In this document: positions 17,016-25,351 of the stretch, piece by piece | Layout: each line of letters begins with the position of its first letter | How positions within the stretch are numbered: position 1 is the stretch's first letter | Assembly: GCA_003021725.1 (NCBI GenBank) | Contig: PXRA01000031.1 | Span: 1,039-59,568 of the forward strand | Reading direction: 5' to 3' | From: Halobacteriales archaeon QH_8_64_26 | Lineage (GTDB): Archaea; Halobacteriota; Halobacteria; Halobacteriales; Halococcaceae | DNA length: 58,530 nt | Made by a program: the position numbers and the translations under genes | Notes under the pieces: generated by a model | Databases searched by the model: none | What the model was told of the DNA's origin: nothing | Seen by the model: the letters and a program-made list of their open reading frames with translations, nothing else

Positions 17016-17143
17016 CGTCTTACGATAGCCGGAACTTTTATTACAATACAGTCAGAGCATACGACTGCGTAAGACGGTCGTCTTACAGCAGTCCGGACCG
17101 AGCCGGAGCGGGCCGCCGTGTGGCGGTTTTCGTCTGTAAGACG
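17016..17143. promoter_or_regulatory. Promoter and candidate RHH operators upstream of cdrS-ftsZ2
   Basis: A TATA-like element CTTTTATTACA lies at 17036-17046. A near-perfect palindrome GTAAGACG-GT-CGTCTTAC (17069-17086) sits where transcription should begin, about 25-45 bases downstream. A second symmetric element CGTCT-GTA-AGACG lies at 17131-17143, and a third, CGTCTTACG flanked by ATCG/CGAT, at 17012-17025, upstream of the TATA element. The repeated TCTTAC/GTAAGA core in both orientations suits a dimeric ribbon-helix-helix repressor. The binding protein (CdrL or CdrS) is inferred. Confidence 0.6.
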
Positions 17144-17191
17144 GACGGGAACCGACCCGCTCACCGTCTTGTCAAAAGGGGACATACAATC

Positions 17192-17392
17192 ATGGAGCGT
17201 GTGACACTGCGCATTCCGAAACAGCAGATCGAGGACGTCGAGCGAATGGTCGAGACCGGGGCGTATCCCAACCGGAGCGAGGCGATCCGGTCGGCCGTCC
17301 GTGAGATGATCGCCGAGGAAGACGATCGAGGCGGTCGAGCTGAGCGAAGTTCCGACCGGCGCTCGACCGATCGCGGCTGGGCGAAGGTCTGA
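17192..17392 (+). CDS. cdrS: CdrS ribbon-helix-helix cell-division regulator
   Basis: A 66-residue protein starting [20 protein letters not shown], a classic RHH fold: beta strand RVTLRI, helix 1 [12 protein letters not shown], the turn YPNRSEAI, and helix 2 [14 protein letters not shown], followed by a charged tail. The ATG at 17192 is chosen because the upstream extension of the frame is non-coding promoter DNA. The gene ends two bases before the ftsZ2 start, so the two form an operon. In Halobacterium salinarum CdrS activates ftsZ2 and controls division; the same arrangement here supports the same job. Confidence 0.92.
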   Translation: MERVTLRIPKQQIEDVERMVETGAYPNRSEAIRSAVREMIAEEDDRGGRAERSSDRRSTDRGWAKV

Positions 17393-17394
17393 CG

Positions 17395-18585
17395 ATGCAG
17401 GACATCGTTCAGGACGCCCTCGAAAACGCAGAACGCGAGGAACAGGCTAGAAACGATGCCGACGCCGACATCGACGAGTTCGGCGATCCGCGCATCGTCG
17501 TCGTTGGCTGTGGCGGCGCCGGTAACAACACCGTTAATCGGCTGTATAATATGGGCATCGAGGGTGCCGAAACCGTCGCGGTCAACACCGATAAACAGCA
17601 CCTTCGGATGATCGAAGCGGACTCACGGGTGCTCGTCGGGAAATCCCTTACCGGAGGACTGGGTGCAGGCGGGGACCCGGAGATGGGCGAGCGCGCCACC
17701 GAGATGGCCCGGGGCACGGTCAAGGACGTTCTCGGGGGTGCGGATCTCGTCTTCGTCACCGCGGGAATGGGCGGCGGGACCGGCACCGGCGCAGCGCCCG
17801 TCGTCGCGAAGATCGCCAAGGAGGAAGGCGCGATCGTCGTCGGGATGGTCTCGACGCCTTTCACCGTTGAGCGCGCTCGCACGGTACGGGCCGAGGAAGG
17901 TCTGGAAAGCCTGCGTAGCGAGGCCGACTCGATCATCGTTCTCGACAATAATCGCTTGCTCGATTACGTGCCGAACCTGCCCATCGGCAAGGCCTTCTCG
18001 GTGATGGACCAGATCATCGCCGAAACAGTGAAGGGGATCTCCGAGACGATCACCCAGCCCTCCCTTATCAACCTGGATTACGCCGACATGACCGCCATCA
18101 TGAACCAGGGTGGCGTCGCAGTCATGCTGGTGGGCGAAACCCAGGACAAGAACAAGACCGACGAGGTCGTCAAGGACGCGATGAACCACCCCTTGCTCGA
18201 CGTCGACTACGGCGGTGCGTCCGGGGGCTTGGTCCACATCACCGGCGGTCCGGACCTCACCCTGAAGGAAGCCGAAGGGATCGCCCAGGACATCACCGGC
18301 CGCCTCGAAGCGGACGCGAACGTCATCTGGGGCGCACGTATCCGCGAGGAGTACAAGGGTAAGGTTCGCGTAATGGCGATCATGACCGGCGTCCAGTCCG
18401 CCCAGATCCTCGGACCCGACGTCCAGCACCAGGCCGACCAGTCCCGACAGGCCCTCCAGCACACCGCCGAGGGCTACAGCTTCGGCGACGCCAGTGCTGG
18501 GAACGCCCATGGGAGTAGCAATGCACAGAGCGACGGCGGCCGCCCCGAGAGCGAGCGGAATCACGGCCTCGACGTCGTCCGCTGA
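17395..18585 (+). CDS. ftsZ2: Cell division protein FtsZ2
   Basis: A 396-residue tubulin-superfamily GTPase that builds the division ring; haloarchaea use FtsZ1 and FtsZ2, and FtsZ2 is needed for constriction. The N-terminal acidic extension ([15 protein letters not shown]) and the close match to haloarchaeal FtsZ2 identify the paralogue. Motifs include [15 protein letters not shown] (T1 loop), the tubulin signature [32 protein letters not shown], and the T7 loop region [14 protein letters not shown] with the catalytic Asp. The C-terminal tail ends GLDVVR. It is cotranscribed with cdrS. Confidence 0.97.
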   Translation: MQDIVQDALENAEREEQARNDADADIDEFGDPRIVVVGCGGAGNNTVNRLYNMGIEGAETVAVNTDKQHLRMIEADSRVLVGKSLTGGLGAGGDPEMGERATEMARGTVKDVLGGADLVFVTAGMGGGTGTGAAPVVAKIAKEEGAIVVGMVSTPFTVERARTVRAEEGLESLRSEADSIIVLDNNRLLDYVPNLPIGKAFSVMDQIIAETVKGISETITQPSLINLDYADMTAIMNQGGVAVMLVGETQDKNKTDEVVKDAMNHPLLDVDYGGASGGLVHITGGPDLTLKEAEGIAQDITGRLEADANVIWGARIREEYKGKVRVMAIMTGVQSAQILGPDVQHQADQSRQALQHTAEGYSFGDASAGNAHGSSNAQSDGGRPESERNHGLDVVR

Positions 18586-18813
18586 GTTCTCCGTGCTATA
18601 ATCACTCGCCCGCCTCGTTACCCGCTCGACGCCGACCAGCCCTCTGCTGCCGAGCACACAGTTCCGATCGTCCACCGCGTTGGTGGACGAGACGTACCGG
18701 GAGACACGCTATTCGTTCCTCAGAGGACTACGATGACTGATCGGCGAGTGATCGAAGCCGGAAACGAGCGTATCGGGACGAGTCGATCGGGTAGTCGCTA
18801 TCGATCGGTCGAG

Positions 18814-19818
18814 TTAGTCGGCGGCGTGGACGCTCCGGATGAGCTGGCACTTCCGACAGCGATCCTGTGTGGTCGCCGCACCGCAGCGCTCACACTCTTC
18901 GAGAGTAGGGCCGCTTCCCTCCTCGTTCGCGCCGGCACCCTTCCCAGTACCTCCACTGCGGTACTCGCGGGCGGCGAGCGCGGCGAGTTCCTCGTAGCCC
19001 GCGAGGATCGAGTGGCGCGTCCCGGGATGGTTCTCCTCGAGGCTCAACAGGAGTTCCTGGATCTCGCCACGATAGGCCTCGCTCGCGTGGGGGCATTCGG
19101 CCATATGGACGGGCAGGTCGCGCAGGTGGGCGTACAGCGCGATCTCCTTCTCGGGGACGTCCCGCAGGGGTTTCGCGCGCGGGACGAACGCCTCGCTCTC
19201 GCCCCGTTCGTCGAATCCTCCGAGGCTCGCGTCGAAGTGTTTCGCGATCTGGCGGACGTCGCCCTCGAAGAGGTTCATCAAGGCGGTTTGGGCCTCGTCG
19301 TCCAAGTTATGGCCGGTCAGTAGCTTATCGGCGTCGTATTCCCTTGCACCTGCTTCGAGCAGGTCCCGGCGGAAGACCCCACAGTACGCACAGGGGGCCA
19401 TCCCCTCGGGGTCCGTCTCGACTACCTCGTCCATCTCCATATCGAACTCCTCGGCGTAGCTCAGCAACTCGTGTTCGATCCCTAACTCCTCGACCAGCTC
19501 GATCGAGGCGTCCAAGCTCGCGTCGCGATAGCCTTCGATGCCTTCGTGGATCGTGAGGCAGACGAGGCGAATCCGGGGGTCCTCCGCGAAGGTCTCCTGT
19601 AGAACTCGGGTGAGGACAACGCTGTCCTTGCCTCCCGAGAGGCCGATCAGCCAGGTTTCGGGGTCATTAGGTGTGGCGTCGGGGCCGAGCAAGCTGTCCG
19701 AGCGAATCCGGCGGCGCACCCGTTTCTCGACCGAGCGACACAGATGGGCCTCACACGAGTATGTCCCCGAGTACGCCGCGAAGTGAACCGCCGGACGGCC
19801 GCACCGATCGCACTCCAT
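18814..19818 (-). CDS. ncsA: tRNA 2-thiolation protein NcsA (TtuA/Ncs6 family)
   Basis: A 334-residue PP-loop ATPase that adenylates a tRNA uridine and adds sulfur, in haloarchaea with the ubiquitin-like SAMP2. An N-terminal zinc finger (CDRCGRPAVHF with CEAHLC) is followed by the PP-loop GLSGGKDSVVL at about residue 60, the active-site CAYCGVFRR and GHNLDDEAQT motifs, and the second CxH-type group in MAECPHASEAYRGEI. The C-terminal zinc ribbon is CERCGAATTQDRCRKC. It converges with ftsZ2, and the 228-base gap between them shows no gene. Confidence 0.93.
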   Translation of the reverse strand: MECDRCGRPAVHFAAYSGTYSCEAHLCRSVEKRVRRRIRSDSLLGPDATPNDPETWLIGLSGGKDSVVLTRVLQETFAEDPRIRLVCLTIHEGIEGYRDASLDASIELVEELGIEHELLSYAEEFDMEMDEVVETDPEGMAPCAYCGVFRRDLLEAGAREYDADKLLTGHNLDDEAQTALMNLFEGDVRQIAKHFDASLGGFDERGESEAFVPRAKPLRDVPEKEIALYAHLRDLPVHMAECPHASEAYRGEIQELLLSLEENHPGTRHSILAGYEELAALAAREYRSGGTGKGAGANEEGSGPTLEECERCGAATTQDRCRKCQLIRSVHAAD

Positions 19819-19859
19819 TACCGTCCCTCTCGTCCGACGCGCGTTTGTGGGTTTCGTTC

Positions 19860-20290
19860 GGACCTTTCGCGCTGTCGTTCGGAAGACGCTACGCGTCTTC
19901 CGAGATCTTCAAAAGAGCTGATGGCTCCTTTGGACCTCGCGAGAGCCCCGCTCTCGCTCAGTGACGAGACGCCGGAGGCGTCTCGAACCACGCTCGGCTG
20001 CTTCGCAGCCTCGCTCGGCAAGAGCTCCACCGTTATCGGAAGCCGGAGGCTGCCGATTAGCCCATGGAGCTCCGCTTTCGTGAACAGAATAGTGCGTACT
20101 CCCTCCGACGCTCGCTCCCTTCGGTCGTCCGCTCGCGGGCGAGACCCGCTCGCATGGTCCGGGGAGCTTGAGGCCCCTCGCTACTCGTGCCTTTCGCCCG
20201 TGCGCGCTACCGCTCGCTCACTGCCATTGACAGCTCGCTCGCGGGGGTGAGGCTGGACCGCTCCGCACGCGAGCGCAAGGTCAGCAATGA
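19860..20290. repeat. Cluster of short perfect hairpins, non-coding
   Basis: About 430 bases without a credible gene but with many small inverted repeats. Examples are GAAGACGC-TA-GCGTCTTC (19881-19898), CGAGAGC-CCC-GCTCTCG (19938-19954), GAGACGCC-GGA-GGCGTCTC (19967-19985), GCTGC-TTC-GCAGC (19998-20010), and CGCTC/GAGCG-type runs near 20110-20150 and 20205-20245. Loops are two or three bases. Similar sequence occurs at 48.1-48.3 kb. It could be a decayed mobile-element margin, a transcription-stop array or a short-palindrome repeat family. Confidence 0.55.
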
Positions 20291-20313
20291 GTAGCTTCCG
20301 GGTCGACACGAGC

Positions 20314-20803
20314 CTATTGTTCGCGCTCGGAGCCGTCGGTAGTATGGGGTTCGAGTTCCACGGCGTCCGACGGGTTCTTCGGACGTCCGACGCGGATCAT
20401 CGGCGCCCCCGGTGGGTTCATGGTCGTCTCGGCGCGGGCGCAATCGAAGCGGGGAGAGAAGTCGACGCCGATCTCGACGGTGCCGCTGTGGCACTCGGCC
20501 TGCCGGTAGATCGCTCGTGCGGGGACGTTGGCAGTGCGGTCGTCGCCGACGACGGACACGAGGTCCGCGAGCGCCACGCACCCGATTCGGTCTCGAAGGT
20601 GGTCTCCGAGACGTTCGTCCGGGGGACGTAGGACTGCTCGCTGTCGTGCTCGCCCGTGGGTCGAACGGCGAAGCGCCCGCCGCGCTCGGCGTCAAGCAAC
20701 GCCATAAACACGCACGGAGAGGCCAGTTCCGGGACCGGGAACCAGCCGATCGGCCCGTGTCCCGACGATCGAACAGGGCTCACTGTTCCCGAGGAGACCG
20801 TAC
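20314..20803 (-). pseudogene. Fossil of a GH15 (glucoamylase/trehalase-like) gene
   Basis: Pieces of the N-terminal domain of a glycoside hydrolase family 15 enzyme occur in order on the minus strand but in different frames. They are EYGLLGNSEPCSIVG near 20800, then GPIGWFPVPELASPCVFMAL with LDAERGGRFAVRPTGEHDSE and YVPRTNVSETTFETE. After a further shift near 20575 come ALADLVSVVGDD and FSPRFDCARAETTM, ending at a stop at 20314. The catalytic domain is absent. A TATA-like TATATAA lies at 20817-20823. Multiple shifts and truncation mark a decayed gene; which GH15 substrate class it had cannot be told. Confidence 0.65.
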
Positions 20804-20823
20804 TCCTATAGGGAATTATATAC

Positions 20824-21103
20824 CGCGTGGAGGGTAACGGACTCAATAGAGCGGTTCATCAATCAATACATGCTACCGGCCGGCGCGAACCAGTACGGAG
20901 CAACGAATGGATGATTACTGAACGGAAGTCGGAGGAGACTCGCCTCTACTCGGCGTAGGGGCGGTCGAGTCAGGCCAGGGCCTCCGGGGGAGCGCCGGCG
21001 TCGGCTGGATCGGACGCCTTCGAGTTACGCTTCGGTATCGAAATCATCGCGAGGAGCGTCGATAGCGGAAACCGTTTTGGGCGGCGAGCGGGTAGTAGCG
21101 GCG
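20824..21103. other. Intergenic DNA before the DUF7095-like gene
   Basis: About 280 bases. The left part (20830-20900) is relatively AT-rich with repeated ATCAATC-like sequence. No open frame or RNA is recognised. Confidence 0.35.
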
Positions 21104-21766
21104 ATGGAGAACTCGACGGGGACCGAACGGTCGGCGGCGATCGAGCGGGTCTCCCGGCTCGTCGATCGGGTCGAAAGCGAGACCATGCCCGTTCCCGTGC
21201 GGGAGGTCTGGGTCTACGGCGATTTAGCCTTAGGTCTCGATCCCATCTCCCGGCTCGACGTCTACCTGACGAAGGACTTGCTCTTCCATGGCGACGCCGA
21301 GCGGGAAGAAGGGTTCCGCGAGTCCCATGGCATCGAGGGCATCGGGAAGACGGTACGAGCCGAGTGGGCCGACGCCCATCCCGAGTTCCTCCGGGCGAAC
21401 GCCAACGGTCACGCCGCCCCCGAGAAGTGCCTGGCAGCACACCTCATCGAGGGCGACGAGCCGATCCACCTGGAGGTCTGTAATGCGAGCTTCGAGGATA
21501 ACGTCACTCAGCGGCTACGGGGGGCGATGGCCCGGGGGAACTACGAGCAGATCCTCGACCCGCGCGGAGTGTGTCTCTGGGCCGAGGGGACTCGCAGCGA
21601 GACGGCGATGGAAAAGCTTCGAGCGGGCGAGTTCGTCTTTCCGACGCTCATCGAATCCTTGAGTATGATCGGGATGGACGGGGCGGAGGCGAGCGAGGCC
21701 GCCGAAGCGGTTTCGGAATATCGAGCGAGTCAGGAGGGGACGACGGTGCGTGGCGACGTGGTATGA
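21104..21766 (+). CDS. Nucleotidyltransferase-like haloarchaeal protein (DUF7095-like)
   Basis: 220 residues from the ATG at 21104 (MENSTGTERSAAIERV). Around residues 32-52 the sequence VREVWVYGDLALGLDPISRL followed by DVYLTKDLL resembles the start of a nucleotidyltransferase fold (G-[DS]-x-A-x-G, then D-x-Y/D), but the full DxD pair is not clear. Further conserved-looking stretches are EKCLAAHLIEGDEPIHLEVC and NYEQILDPRGVCLWAEG. I associate it with a haloarchaeal family of unknown function, recalled as DUF7095. It is followed by a small lipoprotein gene. Confidence 0.65.
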   Translation: MENSTGTERSAAIERVSRLVDRVESETMPVPVREVWVYGDLALGLDPISRLDVYLTKDLLFHGDAEREEGFRESHGIEGIGKTVRAEWADAHPEFLRANANGHAAPEKCLAAHLIEGDEPIHLEVCNASFEDNVTQRLRGAMARGNYEQILDPRGVCLWAEGTRSETAMEKLRAGEFVFPTLIESLSMIGMDGAEASEAAEAVSEYRASQEGTTVRGDVV

Positions 21767-21882
21767 GAACGGCGGCGATCGGGACCTATTGGAAGGAGAA
21801 TTCGAAGCGAAGGGAGGGTCCATCGATAGCCCGGCCGCGACCCACACGCTATTTGTTTGCGGCGAGCGAGTGGTGGACCGAG

Positions 21883-22098
21883 ATGAACAGCGACCGAACC
21901 ACGACGCGACGGCGGGCGATCCGAGCTACTGGCCTTCTATTGACGGCGGGACTCGCCGGCTGTGGGGCCCCCGGCGGTGAGAGCGAGGACGAGGGCGGGG
22001 AAGGGGGAGAGGGCGGCGAGGGTGAGCAGGGTGAAGGCGGTGGCGAAAACGAAGGTGGGGGAGATGGAGGGGGCGGCGAAGAGGGTGGTGGCTACTGA
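21883..22098 (+). CDS. Small Gly/Glu-rich lipoprotein
   Basis: 71 residues from the ATG at 21883. The N-terminus MNSDRTTTRRRAIRATGL has a twin-arginine-like motif, followed by LLLTAGLAGCG, a lipobox with Cys about residue 28. After the Cys nearly all residues are Gly and Glu in runs such as GGEGGEGGEGEQGEGGGENE, ending GGY. The mature part would be a disordered, highly charged chain of about 45 residues tethered outside the cell. Haloarchaeal Tat lipoproteins commonly carry this box. Function is unknown. Confidence 0.65.
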   Translation: MNSDRTTTRRRAIRATGLLLTAGLAGCGAPGGESEDEGGEGGEGGEGEQGEGGGENEGGGDGGGGEEGGGY

Positions 22099-22107
22099 GC
22101 GCCGAAT

Positions 22108-22962
22108 TCAATCGCTCTCGCCGCGTAGTTGCTTGACGCGTTCGACGTTCCAGGCGTAGCTCCGGCCGTCCTCGGTCGGGGTCTCTAAGATCAGCGGTAG
22201 GTCGCCAAGCACGTCGTGGGCGACGATCGTTCTCATGCCCGCATCGCCGATCTCGCCCTCGCCGATGTGAGCGTGTTCGTCAGCGTTCGATCCGCAGGGG
22301 TGTTTCGAGTCGTTGAGATGGAGACACCGGAGCGAGTCGAGCCCGACGACGGTATCGAAGTCCTCGATCGTCTCGGCGACGCCAGTAGAGGTCGAGAGAT
22401 CGTAGCCCGCGGCGAAAGTGTGAGCAGTATCGAGACAGACCCCGACGTCAGTCGAGGTACGATCGAGAACGGCTTCGAGGTGGGCGAACTCGTCGCCGAG
22501 TTTCGTCCCGCTACCGGCATCGCTCTCGATCAGGAGCTCGACTCCGTCGGGCACGTCGAGTTCGTCGATCGCCCTCGCGGCGTTCGCGAGGCCCTGATCG
22601 ACGCCGCTACCGGTGTGGGCACCGAGATGGACGTTCACGTACTCGATGCCCAACTCACCGGCGGCGTCGAGTTCTTTCTGGAGGCTGGCGATCGACTTCT
22701 CGCGGAGATCGTCCTTCGGGGTCGCGAGATTGACGAGATAGGAAGCGTGGATCACCCACGGACCGTCGATAGCGGCGCTTTCCTCACGGAAGCGTTCGGC
22801 CACTTCGGGATCGACCGGCGAATGCTTCCAGACCTGCGGGGAGTGGGTGAACACCTGTCCACAGTTGCCCCCGACGTCGCGCTGGCGTGAGACGGCGTTG
22901 TCGATCCCGCCGGCAACCGAGACGTGCGCGCCGATACGGGTGTGTGGAGTGGATCGAGACAT
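22108..22962 (-). CDS. nfo: Endonuclease IV (Nfo)
   Basis: A 284-residue AP endonuclease with a TIM barrel and three zinc ions, used in base excision repair. The start at 22962 ([19 protein letters not shown]) is chosen because upstream residues do not match the family. Visible ligand regions are [81 protein letters not shown] and LILETPTE. It converges with the lipoprotein gene at its 3-prime end. Confidence 0.95.
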   Translation of the reverse strand: MSRSTPHTRIGAHVSVAGGIDNAVSRQRDVGGNCGQVFTHSPQVWKHSPVDPEVAERFREESAAIDGPWVIHASYLVNLATPKDDLREKSIASLQKELDAAGELGIEYVNVHLGAHTGSGVDQGLANAARAIDELDVPDGVELLIESDAGSGTKLGDEFAHLEAVLDRTSTDVGVCLDTAHTFAAGYDLSTSTGVAETIEDFDTVVGLDSLRCLHLNDSKHPCGSNADEHAHIGEGEIGDAGMRTIVAHDVLGDLPLILETPTEDGRSYAWNVERVKQLRGESD

Positions 22963-23365
22963 GGCGGCGCTCCGACCGTCGGGGACAAAGCGGCTTCGAC
23001 TTCTCAGTGTATGGTATCGTCCCGGACGACGGACAACGAACATCGACCACACTGATATTTACCTGTAACTCGCCAAAGGTCTCGTCGTCGAGCCCGTCGG
23101 GTTCGGTTCAACTTCACTAGATTTCGTCCGTAACATGCCTAATTCGGCGGACACGATCCCTCTATTCGTCGCTGAGCACATGATGGCTCCGTTGACCTCC
23201 AATACCCGGTCTGGCCCAGGGGGTTGACGATCGACACCCCACAGGAGAAGGGTCGCCGCCCAGGACTCGGTTTCGCTCGGATGGGCTCTCTTTAAGAGGG
23301 TCGCGAAGCGAGCAAACTCGCACGCCGGTTCGTCGACGTACCGACATCGCACCCGAGAACAACCG
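22963..23365. other. Intergenic stretch, no gene recognised
   Basis: About 400 bases between nfo and the lipoate ligase gene. Open frames exist on the minus strand, one reading RYVDEPACEFARFATLLKRA, but they have no clear start and no family that I recognise. It could hold a decayed gene; nothing firm is seen. Confidence 0.35.
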
Positions 23366-24184
23366 CTACCGCGTCGCCCGGCCGCTCGTCCGACCACGAT
23401 TCCACTCCTGGCTGGTGTACTTCTCCTTCGCGCGCTCGCGTGCGCGTCCGAGTTCGTCGTCACTCCACTCGCCCCCTTTGGCGTCGGCCCATTCGCCGAG
23501 GGTATCGGCGAGCGCAGCGACCGCTCCGGAGCGCTCGGCGTCCGCGTGCTCGTCGATCCCGGTCACCCGCTCACGGAACGCCTCCGGATCGACCCCGGAA
23601 GCATCGAAGACCGCGAGATGGCGATCGGCGTCGACCGAATACGTGAGCGAACCGTGCTGGACGACCGCGTTCCGCCGCCGGTACTGGGCGTTTCCGCTCA
23701 CCTTCTTCCCCCCGACGACTACGTCGTGGGCCGGGTGAAGCGCTCTGAGGTAACACGCCGGCTCGTAGATCGCCGGGCGTGACTGCTCGGCGAATTTCGC
23801 TTCGATCCCCATCCGTGAGAACGTCTCTAAGACCGGCTCACAGAGGAGTTCGTAACACTCCATCAGGTCGCCCGGGAGTTCGGTGGCGGGCGCGACGATC
23901 GAGTAGGAGATGTCCCCGTAGTTATCGTGATAGATCCCGCCACCGCCGGTCTGGCGGCGTACGACGTCGATGCCCTCCCGGTCACAGAACTCCCAGTCGA
24001 CGGTCTCGGGCGCCTGGTGATACCCAAGCGAGAGCGTCGAGGGGGTCCAGCGATAGACCCGGAGGGTTCGTGGCCCGCCCGACGCGGCGGTCTCGGCGGC
24101 GATCTCGTCGAGCGCCATGTTCGTCGCCCCATCGCGGGTGTCCTCGGCGATGAGTCGCCAGTCCCGATCGGCGAGCGTCGTCAT
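23366..24184 (-). CDS. Lipoate-protein ligase A family protein
   Basis: A 272-residue member of the lipoyl/biotinyl ligase family. Lipoate ligases adenylate lipoate and transfer it to the Lys of lipoyl domains. The signature VVRRQTGGGGIYHDNYGDIS forms the lipoate pocket, and the catalytic Lys is in VVVGGKKVSGNAQYRRRN followed by VVQHGSL. The C-terminal helical region ends SQEWNRGRTSGRATR. Some archaeal relatives are octanoyltransferases or need a separate accessory domain, so the exact reaction is not settled. It stands next to an HTH-family gene read in the same direction. Confidence 0.9.
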   Translation of the reverse strand: MTTLADRDWRLIAEDTRDGATNMALDEIAAETAASGGPRTLRVYRWTPSTLSLGYHQAPETVDWEFCDREGIDVVRRQTGGGGIYHDNYGDISYSIVAPATELPGDLMECYELLCEPVLETFSRMGIEAKFAEQSRPAIYEPACYLRALHPAHDVVVGGKKVSGNAQYRRRNAVVQHGSLTYSVDADRHLAVFDASGVDPEAFRERVTGIDEHADAERSGAVAALADTLGEWADAKGGEWSDDELGRARERAKEKYTSQEWNRGRTSGRATR

Positions 24185-24262
24185 ACCACGACCGAGAAGC
24201 GCCGGGAGGAAAGCGGTTGTGACGCTAGTGGGGTCCTGGCGTTGCCATCGGCGCTCGGAACC

Positions 24263-24778
24263 TCACTGGGAGAGCGGATCGAGGTCCTCGGTCGGCGGGT
24301 GGGCGTCGATCCTGGCCGGATCGGAAATCGCGTCCAGACAGTCCGTGACCGAATGTACTGCCTCCCCCTCGTGCCAGGGCGCGACACATTGTAGGCGGCC
24401 GTTCTCCGAGACCGCGAGACAGAGCAGCGGTAGTACGAATTCGGTCTCGCGCTCGCCGGTGATCGTCGAACGAACGGTTCTCGAATCGAGACACAGCGAG
24501 CGGGGCGGGTCCTGGCGATCGGCCCACGCTTCGAGCCGGTCGATCGTATCGAGGAGCTCCCGCCCGGTGGCCGTCCGGCGAGCCGAGGTCGGTCGCAGCC
24601 GGGAGCCCCAGATCGTGAGCGAGAGGTCCGCGAGCACCCCACGGTCGCGAAGCGCCCGAAGGCGTTCGATCACGGCCTCCTGTTCGGCCCGTGCGCCCTC
24701 CGGCGAGAGCGAGCGCACGAACAGTGATGCGGCGAGCGGTCCGTCACCGTCCGTCCGAGTTAGGTCGTGTGTCGTCAT
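24263..24778 (-). CDS. Haloarchaeal HTH-associated small protein
   Basis: 171 residues from the ATG at 24778 (MTTHDLTRTDGDGPL). The sequence ASLFVRSLSPEGARAEQEAV, followed by IERLRALRDRGVLADLSLTI and WGSRLRP, matches a haloarchaeal family that databases list as HTH-domain proteins. The central part contains a DRLEAWADRQ helix and a SRTVRSTITGERETEFVLPL strand region. No canonical DNA-binding motif can be pointed to with certainty. It may be cotranscribed with the lipoate ligase gene 78 bases downstream. Confidence 0.65.
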   Translation of the reverse strand: MTTHDLTRTDGDGPLAASLFVRSLSPEGARAEQEAVIERLRALRDRGVLADLSLTIWGSRLRPTSARRTATGRELLDTIDRLEAWADRQDPPRSLCLDSRTVRSTITGERETEFVLPLLCLAVSENGRLQCVAPWHEGEAVHSVTDCLDAISDPARIDAHPPTEDLDPLSQ

Positions 24779-24982
24779 AGCTCTGTAGGCTGCCGTGTCC
24801 ACAGGGGAATTCGTTTGCCCGGGAGGGCGTTCCGACCGCCAGCCGACGTTACGCGGCGTCGAATCGAGCGGAGAGATCCCGCGAACAGCCCCGAAGCCGT
24901 CGCGTGAACACTCGGTGTCTCCCTCATTGAGGCTCTCCGGGTAACCGCTATCGCTTGGTATGCGAGGTGTTTGATGTCCTCA

Positions 24983-25018
24983 CTCCGCCTGAGGGCGGAG
25001 AAATCCCACACAGTGGGA
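24983..25018. repeat. Two adjacent hairpins resembling an IS200/IS605-type end
   Basis: CTCCGCC-TGAG-GGCGGAG (24983-25000) is followed at once by TCCCAC-ACA-GTGGGA (25004-25018). Paired small hairpins of this kind occur at the ends of IS200/IS605/IS1341-type elements and their TnpB-associated RNAs. No tnpA or tnpB coding sequence is present nearby, so at most this is a remnant. The rest of the 24779-25351 gap (about 570 bases) shows no recognisable gene. Confidence 0.35.
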
Positions 25019-25351
25019 ATCCGTCCCGCCGACACCGATAGCGGAACGGGGAGGTTTCGGGACCGACTCTCCCGGCGTCTCGGCGGCGGATCACACCGCT
25101 CGGCCGGAAGCGTCCCGTGGCCCTGCCAAGGGGACTCCTATCGCCCGCCGAGTCATCGCCGCGTCGGTTTCTCGGGATGGCTCTCTCCACGGGCGTCCTG
25201 TCTCGCGACACGATTTCCGGCCCCGGTCGCGCCTTGTTACCGGGCTCGCAGGACACCCCCGACCCCGACGTCGAACCGACAGGGCGTGGAAACCACGCGA
25301 TCGCTCGCATGGTTTTAGGGCGGCCGACCGCCAACGGTCACGGGAACAGGG

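Noticed and set aside
23059-23463. Minus-strand frame upstream of the lipoate ligase reading through YVDEPACEFARF
   Set aside because: Partly acidic, but overlaps the ligase gene end, lacks a good start and matches no family I know; noted only as an unexplained stretch.
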